DNA of 64,000 nt from Psychroserpens algicola (GCF_014526325.1 NZ_JACNMJ010000006.1:62001-126000); one strand, 5' to 3'; positions 1-9,382 are shown, counted from the stretch's first letter. A program made the numbers and translations. The notes: generated by a model from the sequence alone, not told the origin.

Positions 1-56
1 TCTTTGCTGCACCATTTATATTTTTATTTTTAAGACTCGTTACTTATGTTTCATAA
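1..56 (+). CDS. cdsA: Phosphatidate cytidylyltransferase, C-terminal fragment
   Basis: Only the last 17 codons are in the window, read from base 3 to the TAA at 54-56. The tail FAAPFIFLFLRLVTYVS matches the end of CDP-diacylglycerol synthase, where the family signature is followed by a short hydrophobic FAAP-type segment. The enzyme makes CDP-diacylglycerol from phosphatidate and CTP at the inner membrane. Its stop codon lies 11 bases inside the next gene, a phosphatidylserine decarboxylase, so translational coupling in a phospholipid operon is likely. The catalytic part lies outside the window, so the call rests on the tail and the context. Confidence 0.65.
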   Translation, partial: FAAPFIFLFLRLVTYVS

Positions 57-699
57 AGAAGGTTATAAAATCATACTCATTACCCTTGTTGTCGTTATAG
101 CATCAATTTTTGCAATCGATCGCTTTATTGACATTCCTTGGTTACGACTTGCACTCATGATCGGAATGCTGATCTTTTTAGTGCTCATCCTTCAGTTTTT
201 TAGAAATCCTAAACGACTAACTCAACTCGAAGACCATACTGTAGTATCGCCTGTAGATGGTAAAGTTGTAGTTATCGAAGAGGTCTTTGAAAAAGAAGTT
301 TTTAATGATAAACGCATTCAGGTTTCGGTATTTATGTCACCAATAAATGTTCATGTAACGCGTTATCCTATCAGCGGAAATGTAACCTATAGCAAGTATC
401 ATCCAGGAAAGTATCTTGTGGCATGGCATCCAAAAGCTAGTGAAGAAAACGAACGTACTACTGTCGTTGTTGAAAATGAATTCTTCGGAAAAGTGCTTTA
501 CCGACAAATTGCTGGAGCGCTGGCAAAACGAATCGTGAACTACGCAAAAGCTGAAGATAAAGCCATTCAGGGAAAAGATTCAGGATTTATTAAGTTTGGA
601 TCACGAGTAGATTTGTTTCTACCACTTGATGCTGATATCAAAGTAGCACTCAATCAAAAAGTGAGAGGTGGTGAAAGTATTATTGCTGAAAAGTTATGA
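46..699 (+). CDS. psd: Phosphatidylserine decarboxylase (short, membrane-bound type)
   Basis: Pyruvoyl-dependent enzyme that decarboxylates phosphatidylserine to phosphatidylethanolamine at the inner membrane. The protein has 217 residues. Two hydrophobic segments (about 9-24 and 33-51) are followed by the catalytic domain with SPVDG (68-72, Asp71), NVHVTR (101-106, His103) and FGSRVDLFLP (184-193). Gly185-Ser186 is the expected self-cleavage site that generates the pyruvoyl group on the alpha chain, so the Asp/His/Ser triad is complete. The length fits the short PSD form common in Bacteroidota. The ATG overlaps the end of cdsA by 11 bases, and the TGA overlaps the start of the acyl-CoA-binding gene (ATGA), which points to one lipid operon. 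Confidence 0.93.
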   Translation: MFHKEGYKIILITLVVVIASIFAIDRFIDIPWLRLALMIGMLIFLVLILQFFRNPKRLTQLEDHTVVSPVDGKVVVIEEVFEKEVFNDKRIQVSVFMSPINVHVTRYPISGNVTYSKYHPGKYLVAWHPKASEENERTTVVVENEFFGKVLYRQIAGALAKRIVNYAKAEDKAIQGKDSGFIKFGSRVDLFLPLDADIKVALNQKVRGGESIIAEKL

Positions 700-962
700 C
701 TTCAGAAGAATTAGACATATTATTCCAAGAAGCAGTAGAACGCATCAACGCTCACACTGAGCCATTTCCTGCCGATTTCCTATTGCGTCTCTACGCCTAT
801 TACAAAAAAGCGACTAACAACTATGGTCGACCAAGCAGCAGTAAACCTATCATAAATGCATTTAAAACTAATGCCTTATTTCAGGTTCAAGATGTTTCTG
901 AAGATGAAGCTAAACGTATTTACATCGACCTCGTTGATAATTACTTTTTATACCGAAAGTAA
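696..962 (+). CDS. Acyl-CoA-binding protein
   Basis: An 88-residue protein that is one ACBP domain. The N-terminal helix (LFQEAVERINA, about 9-19), the LLRLYAYYKKAT segment (about 28-39, the family's acyl-CoA-contacting LYxLYKQAT helix) and the C-terminal helix DEAKRIYIDLVDNY (about 70-83) are all recognisable. Such proteins bind long-chain acyl-CoA in the cytoplasm and buffer or deliver it. The usual KWxAW helix is poorly conserved here (INAFKTNALF). The start overlaps the psd stop by four bases (ATGA), so the two are probably translated together. This links acyl-CoA supply to phospholipid synthesis by context only. Confidence 0.88.
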   Translation: MTSEELDILFQEAVERINAHTEPFPADFLLRLYAYYKKATNNYGRPSSSKPIINAFKTNALFQVQDVSEDEAKRIYIDLVDNYFLYRK

Positions 963-978
963 TAGAACTCTTCTTTAA

Positions 979-2058
979 ATGACACATTCTCCCAAAACAC
1001 CTATTCAATTCCAATGCGGAATCTTAATGCCTAACCGTTTTATGCTGGCACCAATGACAAACACTCAAAGTCATAACGATGGTACATTGAGTGACGATGA
1101 GTACCATTGGCTCACTATGCGTGCTAAAGGTGGTTTCGGACTTACCATGACTTGTGCCTCTCATGTACAACAAGTTGGCAAAGGATTTCCTGGTCAGTTA
1201 GGCATATATGCAGATATGCATATTGAAGGTCATCAACGCCTTGCTAGCCAAATTAAAGCTTACGGAAGTTTGGCTGTAATTCAATTGCATCATGCAGGTA
1301 TGCGCTCTCCGTATGAAGTCATTCAACAAAAAGCCGTATGCCCATCTGATAGTGAAAAACACAATGCAAGAGCCTTAACCTTAGACGAAGTTCATGAATT
1401 ACGCAACGATTTTATTGCAGCTGCGGTACGCGCTAAACAAGCGGGTTATGATGGTGTTGAAGTTCATGGTGCTCATGGGTATATCCTCACTCAGTTTTTG
1501 AGTTCTAAAATTAACCTCCGCAAAGATGACTATGGTGGTAGTTTACAAAATAGAGCACGATTACTGTTTGAAATTGTTGATGGTATTAGAACCGCTTGCG
1601 GACCAGAATTTCTATTAGGTGTTCGTCTTTCACCTGAACGCTTCGGAATGCAATTAGAAGAAGTCAAAACCATATCACAACAATTAATTGACGACCACAA
1701 TATCGACTTTTTAGATATCTCGCTTTGGGATGTGTTTAAACTGCCTGAAGAAGAGAAACATCAACATCAATCCTTACTAGAACATTTCGCAGAACTCAAT
1801 TACAAGCATGTGAAATGGACCGTAGCCGGAAACATTAGAAGTGGAAATGATGTTCAACACGTACTTGATGCTGGTGTAGATTTTGTTTCTATTGGTCGAT
1901 CAGCGATTTTGCATTATGATTTTCCTTTACAGGTACTCAACAATCTGAATTTCTCTCCGACACAATTACCAGTCTCGGAAGCCTATCTTAAAAACCAAGG
2001 CTTAGGCCCCAACTTTATAGCTTATATGAAACGTTGGGATGGATTTGTACTAGAATAA
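979..2058 (+). CDS. NADH:flavin oxidoreductase, Old Yellow Enzyme family
   Basis: A 359-residue TIM-barrel flavoprotein that uses FMN and NAD(P)H to reduce activated C=C bonds. Visible motifs are an N-terminal APMT (24-27), QLHHAG (102-107), HGAHGY (163-168, with the His163/His166 region that normally binds the substrate carbonyl) and DDYGGSLQNR (183-192). A late SIGRSAILHYDFP segment near residue 310 is the FMN phosphate-binding region. It lacks the extra FAD and NAD domains of 2,4-dienoyl-CoA reductases, so a simple ene-reductase is the best call. It starts 16 bases after the acyl-CoA-binding gene and may be the end of that operon; a weak terminator hairpin follows at 2126-2145. The natural substrate cannot be read from sequence. 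Confidence 0.9.
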   Translation: MTHSPKTPIQFQCGILMPNRFMLAPMTNTQSHNDGTLSDDEYHWLTMRAKGGFGLTMTCASHVQQVGKGFPGQLGIYADMHIEGHQRLASQIKAYGSLAVIQLHHAGMRSPYEVIQQKAVCPSDSEKHNARALTLDEVHELRNDFIAAAVRAKQAGYDGVEVHGAHGYILTQFLSSKINLRKDDYGGSLQNRARLLFEIVDGIRTACGPEFLLGVRLSPERFGMQLEEVKTISQQLIDDHNIDFLDISLWDVFKLPEEEKHQHQSLLEHFAELNYKHVKWTVAGNIRSGNDVQHVLDAGVDFVSIGRSAILHYDFPLQVLNNLNFSPTQLPVSEAYLKNQGLGPNFIAYMKRWDGFVLE

Positions 2059-2125
2059 TGGTTTTAAAATACACGTAATTCTACGCGGAAGTGGGTAATC
2101 CTTTTACTTTATTTTTATTGTAGAA

Positions 2126-2145
2126 AACTTGGGACTCCCTAAGTT
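2126..2145 (+). terminator. Possible weak terminator
   Basis: AACTTGGG (2126-2133) pairs with CCTAAGTT (2138-2145) across an ACTC loop, with one G-T pair. It is followed by GTTTTACAT, a short U-run. It sits between the oxidoreductase gene and the second PSD-family gene and could end the lipid operon. The stem is short and the tail imperfect. Confidence 0.4.
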
Positions 2146-2168
2146 GTTTTACATAATAAACCATAAAG

Positions 2169-3461
2169 ATGAAGCATTCCAATCCAAAGTGGCCAAAAAC
2201 CACAACGTCGTATAAAGCATTAAAAAGTCAGATTAAGAATGATAAAAATTTTCGAATCGCACTTCAAACATCTTTGATGATTGCAAAAAAAAGAGCTTGG
2301 AATGAATTGCATCCAGACCTTTATCATGCGTTAGATAATGTATTTGATGGCAACGGATGGCCAACAACGCCAGACGCTTATTTAGATTATGTAGAACATT
2401 ACTTGGTTTTAATACCTAACGAAATTGATGATCCAATCTATCCAGATGCCTGGAGTAGCGATGATACGCAAAATGGACATAATCAAAAAGTTTATGATTT
2501 GTTATGCCAATTCTATTTTCTGGTCGATCAGCAATTGCCTTCAATGAACATCATTTTACAGAGTTATAAAAAAGGGGACTTTATTTTTGCCGACTGGTTA
2601 AGAGATTTTGCTGTAGATTGGGGTCTATTCCTAGATACAAAAGAATCGCTTCCTTTGTCTGCTATGACCTCGTTTATCATTGATCCAATGTACAATATCC
2701 CGCTTTATAGTGAAAACTCTAAGAAATGGAACACCTTTAATGAGTTTTTCTATCGTGAGTTTAATGGAGCGAATAAAAAAGGGCACACACCGTTAAGACC
2801 AATTGCAGAGCCTGATAATAATAATGTTATTACTTCTCCTGCAGACTGCACTTATAAAATGATGTATCCAATTGATGATCATGGTAATGTACTTGGATTA
2901 AATGGCCAACCAACTAGTATGACTTTAAAGGGCACACATACTGTGAATTCAATTAATGAACTGCTACAAGATGACGAACTGGCCGAAGCTTTTAAAGGAG
3001 GTACATTTGTACATTATTTCTTGAGTCCATTTGATTATCATAGATTTCATTCACCTGTTAATGGAAAAGTAAAAGAATGCAAAGCTGTTCGTGGTAAAGT
3101 GTTTTTAGATGTGACTCTTAATTCTGATGGTGAGTTTCATGCACCAGACAGTTCGGAAGGCGGTTATGAATTTCAACAAGCCAGAGGTGTTTTTGTTATC
3201 GATGCTGGAGAGACAGTTGGTCTAATTGCGGCAGTACCAATTGGTATGGCACAAGTTTCAGGAGTTGATATGTACACTAAACTCAAAGGAAAACAGATTA
3301 AAAAAGGAGATGAATTTGGAAAATTTATGTTTGGAGGATCAGACACCATATTATTGTTTCAGAAAAATCCTGATCTCTATTTATGGAAAAATGATCCTGC
3401 TCACAATCCTATTCACTTTCAGTTTGGGCAAGTTTGCGCCTATTGGAACGTGAAAAACTAA
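2169..3461 (+). CDS. PSD-family pyruvoyl decarboxylase with PsiD-like N-terminal extension
   Basis: A 430-residue protein. The C-terminal half is a phosphatidylserine decarboxylase-type domain: TSPADC (222-227, Asp226), SPFDYHRFHSPVNG (286-299, His291/His294) and FGGSDT (388-393). Gly390-Ser391 is the likely self-cleavage site forming the pyruvoyl cofactor. About 190 residues precede this domain and have no membrane segment, unlike the short PSD at 46-699. That layout resembles the family of PSD-related enzymes that includes fungal L-tryptophan decarboxylase PsiD, so the substrate may be a free amino acid and not a phospholipid. The substrate is inference only. It stands alone between an oxidoreductase gene and a convergent arginine deiminase-like gene. 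Confidence 0.82.
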   Translation: MKHSNPKWPKTTTSYKALKSQIKNDKNFRIALQTSLMIAKKRAWNELHPDLYHALDNVFDGNGWPTTPDAYLDYVEHYLVLIPNEIDDPIYPDAWSSDDTQNGHNQKVYDLLCQFYFLVDQQLPSMNIILQSYKKGDFIFADWLRDFAVDWGLFLDTKESLPLSAMTSFIIDPMYNIPLYSENSKKWNTFNEFFYREFNGANKKGHTPLRPIAEPDNNNVITSPADCTYKMMYPIDDHGNVLGLNGQPTSMTLKGTHTVNSINELLQDDELAEAFKGGTFVHYFLSPFDYHRFHSPVNGKVKECKAVRGKVFLDVTLNSDGEFHAPDSSEGGYEFQQARGVFVIDAGETVGLIAAVPIGMAQVSGVDMYTKLKGKQIKKGDEFGKFMFGGSDTILLFQKNPDLYLWKNDPAHNPIHFQFGQVCAYWNVKN

Positions 3462-3477
3462 TATTTAATATAATAAT

Positions 3478-4392
3478 CTAATCTCTAATCAAAGGTAAGG
3501 TACTACAGCGTAACAAGCCCTCTTGTTTGGCTATTTCGGCGTAAGGGACTTCTTCGACTGTAAAACCCTGTTCGCGTAACCACGTATTTAATCGCGTAAA
3601 GTTTCGTTCAGATATAATGACATCTTCAGAAATTGAAAACACATTACTATTCATATGGTACATTTCCTCTTTGCTAATTTCAAAGACGTTTTCTTTTCCG
3701 AAGAACTCTACAAGCCAATTGTATTCGCTTTCTACAAGAAATCCGTTTTTATGTAGAATAGCTTTATTTTTTCCAACAGGTTGAAAACAGCAATCGAGGT
3801 GTAATGCATTATCCTTAGCATTCGTATTTGATTTTCTTAGCTCAAACGATTTTACTGTTTTTTCAGGAAACAATTCCTGAATAGCAATAACAGCATCCAT
3901 ATTGGTTCGTGCCGTAATATAATCTGAATAATCTTCACCAGAATAGGTTCCAATAAAGATATGATCATTCCAAGGCATGACATCGCCACCTTCAACATGA
4001 CATTCCTCCGGAAGTTTGATTCGTAATTCTTTAGGGATCTGACTCCACACATGTTCAATCGCTTCAATTTCACGATCGCGATCTGGTAAAATATTAGCCT
4101 TTATAAATTTATTCTCAATCACAAAAGCAATATCCCTTGCAAAAATCTGATTGTAATCTTCAATAACTTTTGGTCGATATACTTTCACATTATAGCGTTC
4201 AAATACTTTGGCAACAGCATCCATTTCTTTAACCATATCAGCTTCTTTAGGATAGGTTCCTGCTTTGATATGTTCGGCAGATTTTGGATCATAAGCCTCT
4301 TCAAGAGTTGGTATTGGACCTATGCTTTCTGCTGTTCCTAAAACTACTGCTCTCAAGCGCGCAGTTTCATTTTGTATGTGAGGTGTTATCAT
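3478..4392 (-). CDS. Arginine deiminase/amidinotransferase-superfamily hydrolase
   Basis: A 304-residue guanidino-group-modifying enzyme. Motifs of the arginine deiminase/DDAH/agmatine deiminase fold are visible: FARD (84-87), VEGGD (133-137), HLD (198-200, catalytic His198) and a C-terminal RCSTLPL (295-301) with the nucleophile Cys296. These enzymes hydrolyse arginine, dimethylarginine or related compounds through a covalent thiouronium intermediate. Its length is nearer to DDAH than to full arginine deiminase (about 400 residues), and no arc operon partners lie nearby, so the exact substrate is open. It follows citrate synthase by 65 bases, with a terminator in that gap. A -7-type box, TATATTTG, lies 5 bases before its ATG, suggesting its own promoter. 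Confidence 0.85.
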   Translation of the reverse strand: MITPHIQNETARLRAVVLGTAESIGPIPTLEEAYDPKSAEHIKAGTYPKEADMVKEMDAVAKVFERYNVKVYRPKVIEDYNQIFARDIAFVIENKFIKANILPDRDREIEAIEHVWSQIPKELRIKLPEECHVEGGDVMPWNDHIFIGTYSGEDYSDYITARTNMDAVIAIQELFPEKTVKSFELRKSNTNAKDNALHLDCCFQPVGKNKAILHKNGFLVESEYNWLVEFFGKENVFEISKEEMYHMNSNVFSISEDVIISERNFTRLNTWLREQGFTVEEVPYAEIAKQEGLLRCSTLPLIRD

Positions 4393-4397
4393 AATTA

Positions 4398-4405
4398 CAA
4401 ATATA
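4398..4405 (-). promoter_or_regulatory. Bacteroidota -7 box abutting the ATG of the deiminase-like gene
   Basis: On the minus strand TATATTTG (4405 to 4398) matches TAnnTTTG and is followed after 5 bases by the ATG. No TTG is seen at the usual distance upstream. If real, the transcript would be leaderless or nearly so. The box overlaps the T-tract of the citrate synthase terminator. Confidence 0.45.
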
Positions 4406-4408
4406 AAA

Positions 4409-4434
4409 AAAGCTCCACAGTAATATGAAGCTTT
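4409..4434 (-). terminator. Terminator of gltA
   Basis: On the minus strand AAAGCTTC (4434-4427) pairs with GGAGCTTT (4416-4409) around a 10-base loop, with one G-T pair, and is followed by a run of T residues. It lies just after the citrate synthase stop codon, where an intrinsic terminator is expected. Confidence 0.65.
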
Positions 4435-4457
4435 AATTTGATTGTATAAAACAGTGT

Positions 4458-5744
4458 TTATCTTTTATCTATAGATTTAAAAGGTCTGTAAGTTTCACCA
4501 ATATATAATTGACGTGGACGTCCGATTGGTTCTTTACGTGTACGCATTTCTTTCCATTGCGCAATCCAGCCTGGTAAACGTCCTAAGGCGAACATAACGG
4601 TAAACATTTCAACAGGAATACCCATCGCTCTGTATATGATTCCTGAGTAGAAATCGACGTTAGGATATAATTTTCTATCAACAAAATATGGATCTTCTAA
4701 AGCTTCTTTTTCAAGACCTTTAGCAATGTCTAAAATTGGATCATCAACACCTAAGTCGCTCAATACTTCATCGGCAGCAACTTTAATAATCTTTGCTCTT
4801 GGATCGAAATTTTTATAAACACGATGTCCAAATCCCATCAAACGGAACGGATCACTTTTGTCTTTGGCTTTAGCCATATATTTTTTAGTATCACCACCAT
4901 CTTCCTTAATGGCCTCTAACATTTCTAAAACCGCTTGGTTTGCTCCGCCATGTAACGGTCCCCAAAGTGCTGAAATACCTGCAGAAAGCGATACGAATAA
5001 TCCAGCATGTGATGATCCTGTAATTCTTACTGTTGATGTTGAACAGTTTTGTTCGTGATCGGCATGAAGAATTAATAATTTATCTAAAGCATTTACTAAA
5101 ATCTTGCTTTGCGTATAATCTTCATCAGGACGCTTAAACATCATCTGTAAGATATTCTCCACGTAGCCTAAAGAAGAACTACCATAATCTAATGGCATCC
5201 CTTGTTTTTTACGCATTGTCCAAGCAACTAGAATTGGAAATTTACCTAAAATTCTAACAATAGCATTGTACATTTCCTCTTCAGAATCAACATTCACAGA
5301 TGTTGGATTAAAAGCCGTTAAAGCACTCGTTAATGATGCTAACACTCCCATTGGATGTGCTGACTTTGGAAAAGCATCTAAAATTTTCTTGATGTCATCA
5401 TCAACTACAGCATGCTTTTTGATATCAGAGTGAAATTTATCTAATTCTTCCTGATTTGGTAATTCACCAAAAATTAAAAGGTATGCGACTTCCAGGAAAT
5501 CTGCTTTCTCAGCTAGTTCTTCAATAGAATAGCCTCTATATCTTAAAATTCCTTTTTCTCCATCTAAGAACGTGATAGCGCTTTCACAAGAACCTGTATT
5601 CTTATAACCAGGATCAACAGTAGTAACACCACCTGTAACACCTCTAAGTGTTTTGATATCAATTGCAACTTCGTTTTCTGTACCTGTAACTAATGGAAAT
5701 TCGTATTTCTTACCATTAATTTCTAGTGTAGCTTTGTCTGACAT
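4458..5744 (-). CDS. gltA: Citrate synthase (type II)
   Basis: A 428-residue enzyme that condenses oxaloacetate and acetyl-CoA to citrate as the entry step of the TCA cycle. The catalytic residues are in place: His265 in GPLHGGANQ, His307 in MGFGHRVYK and Asp364 in PNVDFYSG. The N-terminal beta domain (about 1-50, starting TLEINGKKYEFP) and the length mark it as the hexameric type found in Gram-negative bacteria, which is often NADH-regulated. The ATG at 5742-5744 is the only sensible start. It has its own terminator at 4409-4434. The 215 bases upstream, shared with the divergent DUF481 gene, hold a TAAATTTG box on the minus strand at 5896-5903 with no matching TTG, so its promoter is uncertain. 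Confidence 0.97.
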   Translation of the reverse strand: MSDKATLEINGKKYEFPLVTGTENEVAIDIKTLRGVTGGVTTVDPGYKNTGSCESAITFLDGEKGILRYRGYSIEELAEKADFLEVAYLLIFGELPNQEELDKFHSDIKKHAVVDDDIKKILDAFPKSAHPMGVLASLTSALTAFNPTSVNVDSEEEMYNAIVRILGKFPILVAWTMRKKQGMPLDYGSSSLGYVENILQMMFKRPDEDYTQSKILVNALDKLLILHADHEQNCSTSTVRITGSSHAGLFVSLSAGISALWGPLHGGANQAVLEMLEAIKEDGGDTKKYMAKAKDKSDPFRLMGFGHRVYKNFDPRAKIIKVAADEVLSDLGVDDPILDIAKGLEKEALEDPYFVDRKLYPNVDFYSGIIYRAMGIPVEMFTVMFALGRLPGWIAQWKEMRTRKEPIGRPRQLYIGETYRPFKSIDKR

Positions 5745-5911
5745 ATATATTGAGAATTTATTTTGTTTTTGCGGATTGCTAAATTACGAAATATCTTAGG
5801 ATTTACGAAGTGATATTATAATGGTTTTAACAATTATACTATTCATAAAATAGATATTATTAATGACTTAAGGTTTGTTATAATAATACTAGTACCAAAT
5901 TTAAATTTCTC

Positions 5912-5941
5912 TTGAATTAGTAGCCTTAATTATTAATTTTG
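5912..5941 (+). promoter_or_regulatory. Promoter of the DUF481 gene
   Basis: TTG at 5912-5914, a 19-base spacer and TAATTTTG at 5934-5941 fit the Bacteroidota consensus TTG-N(17-23)-TAnnTTTG. The predicted start of transcription is about 5946-5949, some 12 bases before the ATG at 5960. Confidence 0.7.
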
Positions 5942-5959
5942 CCACATTAATTATTAGCT

Positions 5960-6712
5960 ATGCGATATTTTACTTATTTACTGTTTTTTGTTTCAATGAC
6001 TTCGTTGTCTCAGGTGATTAATGTTGAAACCTTACGTAAAGCTACAGACTCTGCTAAATGGACAGGATCTGTCAGTTTGGATTTATCTCTGATAAAAAAC
6101 ACCAATGATATTTTTAGAGTAGCTAACAAGGCTCATGTTCAGTATAATGACCATACCAATTTATGGCTTTTAGTCAATGATTTAAATTTTCAGAAAATAG
6201 AAGGCAACTCACTAGTTAATAGAGGTACTCAGCATTTAAGGTATAACAGAAGACTATCGCCTCGCATTAAATGGGAAGCTTTTGCTCAAGCGCAATACGA
6301 TGCGATTTCAGAAATTGATTTTAGAGGTTTGCTAGGAACTGGTCCGCGATTTAAATTATCAGAACATGAGAATTACCGGTTTTATTTAGGTACGTTACTC
6401 ATGTATGAATATGAAAAAGCCTCTAATGTTATTGAAAACCGAAAACAAAATGATGTTAGAGGAAGTGCTTACCTATCCTTTAGTATGTATCCTACGGAAA
6501 ATATCAGTGTAATAGGTACGACTTATTATCAACCAAAAATTGACGCCTTTAGTGATTATCGTTTTTCAAGCAATACATCTCTCCTGTTTGAAATATTTAA
6601 AGATTTGGCTTTTAAGACTAATTTTAATTATTTCTATGATGCCTTCCCTGTAAGTGCCGCAATTCCGAAGACTCAATTTGAATTGACCAATGGGTTATTG
6701 TATACGTTTTAA
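5960..6712 (+). CDS. DUF481-family outer-membrane barrel protein
   Basis: A 250-residue protein with a signal peptide (about 1-18, ending SLSQ) and a body of alternating short beta strands with regularly spaced aromatic residues. It ends in LLYTF with the terminal Phe typical of outer-membrane barrels. The pattern, length and phrases such as GTGPRFKLSEHENYRFYLG fit the DUF481 (YdiY-like) family. No enzymatic motif is visible and the function is unknown. It is a single gene with its own promoter, divergent from gltA and convergent with eno; the hairpin at 6716-6745 separates it from eno. Confidence 0.75.
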   Translation: MRYFTYLLFFVSMTSLSQVINVETLRKATDSAKWTGSVSLDLSLIKNTNDIFRVANKAHVQYNDHTNLWLLVNDLNFQKIEGNSLVNRGTQHLRYNRRLSPRIKWEAFAQAQYDAISEIDFRGLLGTGPRFKLSEHENYRFYLGTLLMYEYEKASNVIENRKQNDVRGSAYLSFSMYPTENISVIGTTYYQPKIDAFSDYRFSSNTSLLFEIFKDLAFKTNFNYFYDAFPVSAAIPKTQFELTNGLLYTF

Positions 6713-6715
6713 AAA

Positions 6716-6745
6716 AAAACCTATTTGAATCAACAAATAGGTTTT
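6716..6745 (-). terminator. Strong terminator between eno and the DUF481 gene
   Basis: AAAACCTATTTG (6716-6727) pairs perfectly with CAAATAGGTTTT (6734-6745) around a 6-base loop. On the minus strand the stem is followed by nine T residues, so it ends eno transcription. On the plus strand it may also act on the DUF481 gene, though the T-run there is shorter. Confidence 0.88.
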
Positions 6746-6766
6746 AATAGCAATATTTAGAATATC

Positions 6767-8074
<1,308 letters not shown>

Positions 8075-8092
8075 TTATTAAAATTTGAAGTT

Positions 8093-8100
8093 CAAATTTA
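8093..8100 (-). promoter_or_regulatory. Possible -7 box of eno
   Basis: TAAATTTG on the minus strand matches TAnnTTTG and would give a leader of roughly 30 bases. No TTG lies 17-23 bases upstream, so support is only partial. Confidence 0.4.
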
Positions 8101-8160
8101 CAAAATAGTGGTCTATAAAGTAAGATGATAAAGTAGAATTACATTAAATCTCTACTATAA

Positions 8161-8211
8161 TGTTTTCGTAAAACAGAAATGTCAAAAAAACTTAAGTTTC
8201 CTTGACATTTC
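8161..8211 (-). terminator. Hairpin pair after carA, possible terminator
   Basis: GAAATGTCAA (8176-8185) pairs with TTGACATTTC (8202-8211), with a further palindrome AAACTTAAGTTT inside the loop. A second small palindrome, TGTTTTCGTAAAACA, follows at 8161-8175. On the minus strand these begin 5 bases after the carA stop. There is no long T-run directly behind the main stem, so termination strength is uncertain. Confidence 0.5.
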
Positions 8212-8215
8212 ATCA

Positions 8216-9319
8216 TTATTTATTTTTGATATTCTGGATAAACTCATCAAATAAATAGGTTGAGTCGTTTGGTCCAGGGCTTGCTTCAGGATGATATTGT
8301 ACCGAAAAACAATTTTTATGTTTCATTTTTATTCCTGCAACCGTATGATCATTAAGATGCACATGCGTAATCTCAATTTCAGGATGCGCTTCTGTTTCTT
8401 CTCTATTGATAGCAAAGCCATGGTTTTGAGAGGTAATCTCACCTTTAGTCGTTACAAGGTTTTTCACCGGATGGTTTATGCCTCGATGTCCGTTATGCAT
8501 TTTATATGTTGAAATTCCGTTTGCTAATGCAATGACCTGATGACCTAGACAAATTCCAAATAATGGCAAATCTCTTTTGATAATTTCTTTAGCTACAGCT
8601 TGAGCTTCAACTAAAGGTTCAGGATCACCTGGACCATTAGATAAGAAATAACCATCAGGTTGAAATGCCTCTAAATCTTCAAATTTAGAATTATAAGGAA
8701 ACACTTTAATATAGGCATCACGTTTGGCTAAGTTGCGCAGAATGTTCTTTTTTATTCCGATATCAAGCGCAGCGATTTTATAAGTTGCACTTTCATCACC
8801 AAAATAATACGGTTCTTTAGTTGATACCTGAGAGGCTAACTCTAAGCCTTCCATACTTGGAACCTCGGCTAGTTGTTTTTTTAGTCCTTCGATATTATCT
8901 ACTTCAGTTGAAATAACGGCATTCATAGCGCCATGATCTCTAATATGGCTTACCAGTGCACGAGTATCGACATCAGAAATAGCGAGCAGATTATTGTCTT
9001 TTAAAAATTCTTCCAGTGACTTATCACCAGATGGACGCGAGTAATTGAAACTAAAATTTTTACAAATTAATCCAGAAATTTTAATTGAGTCAGATTCAAC
9101 TTCATCTTCTTTTGTTCCGTAGTTTCCAATATGAGCATTAGTGGTAACCATTAACTGACCATAATAGGAAGGGTCTGTGAAAATTTCCTGATAGCCTGTT
9201 GTTCCAGTATTAAAACAAACTTCACCGAAGGCTGAACCTTCTGTACCTATAGATTTTCCGTGAAAAATTGTTCCATCAGCTAGTAAAATTATAGCTCTTT
9301 TACGTTTTTGATATATCAT
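8216..9319 (-). CDS. carA: Carbamoyl-phosphate synthase small (glutaminase) subunit
   Basis: A 367-residue subunit that hydrolyses glutamine and passes ammonia to the large subunit for carbamoyl phosphate synthesis, feeding arginine and pyrimidine pathways. The N-terminal CPSase domain (about 1-150) is followed by a class I glutamine amidotransferase domain with nucleophile Cys257 (GICLGHQ) and the His343/Glu345 pair (HPEAS). The gene for the large subunit, carB, is not adjacent; the next gene is eno. It lies 175 bases after rplQ, separated by a strong terminator, and no clear promoter was seen in that gap. Confidence 0.97.
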   Translation of the reverse strand: MIYQKRKRAIILLADGTIFHGKSIGTEGSAFGEVCFNTGTTGYQEIFTDPSYYGQLMVTTNAHIGNYGTKEDEVESDSIKISGLICKNFSFNYSRPSGDKSLEEFLKDNNLLAISDVDTRALVSHIRDHGAMNAVISTEVDNIEGLKKQLAEVPSMEGLELASQVSTKEPYYFGDESATYKIAALDIGIKKNILRNLAKRDAYIKVFPYNSKFEDLEAFQPDGYFLSNGPGDPEPLVEAQAVAKEIIKRDLPLFGICLGHQVIALANGISTYKMHNGHRGINHPVKNLVTTKGEITSQNHGFAINREETEAHPEIEITHVHLNDHTVAGIKMKHKNCFSVQYHPEASPGPNDSTYLFDEFIQNIKNK

Positions 9320-9353
9320 TTTATTTGAAAAGTTTTACAAAATTGCATAAAAA

Positions 9354-9382
9354 AAAGGATAATCTAAAATAGATTATCCTTT
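9354..9382 (-). terminator. Terminator of the ribosomal supercluster
   Basis: AAAGGATAATCT (9354-9365) pairs perfectly with AGATTATCCTTT (9371-9382) around AAAAT. On the minus strand the stem runs into a T-rich tail. It lies about 110 bases after the rplQ stop and before carA, marking the end of the alpha operon. Confidence 0.85.

Noticed and set aside
3226-3453. Second frame inside the PSD-like gene
   Set aside because: The main frame carries all catalytic motifs; this one is a shadow.
5896-5903. Promoter of gltA at TAAATTTG on the minus strand
   Set aside because: The -7 box matches, but no TTG lies upstream and the leader would be about 150 bases; not listed as a feature.
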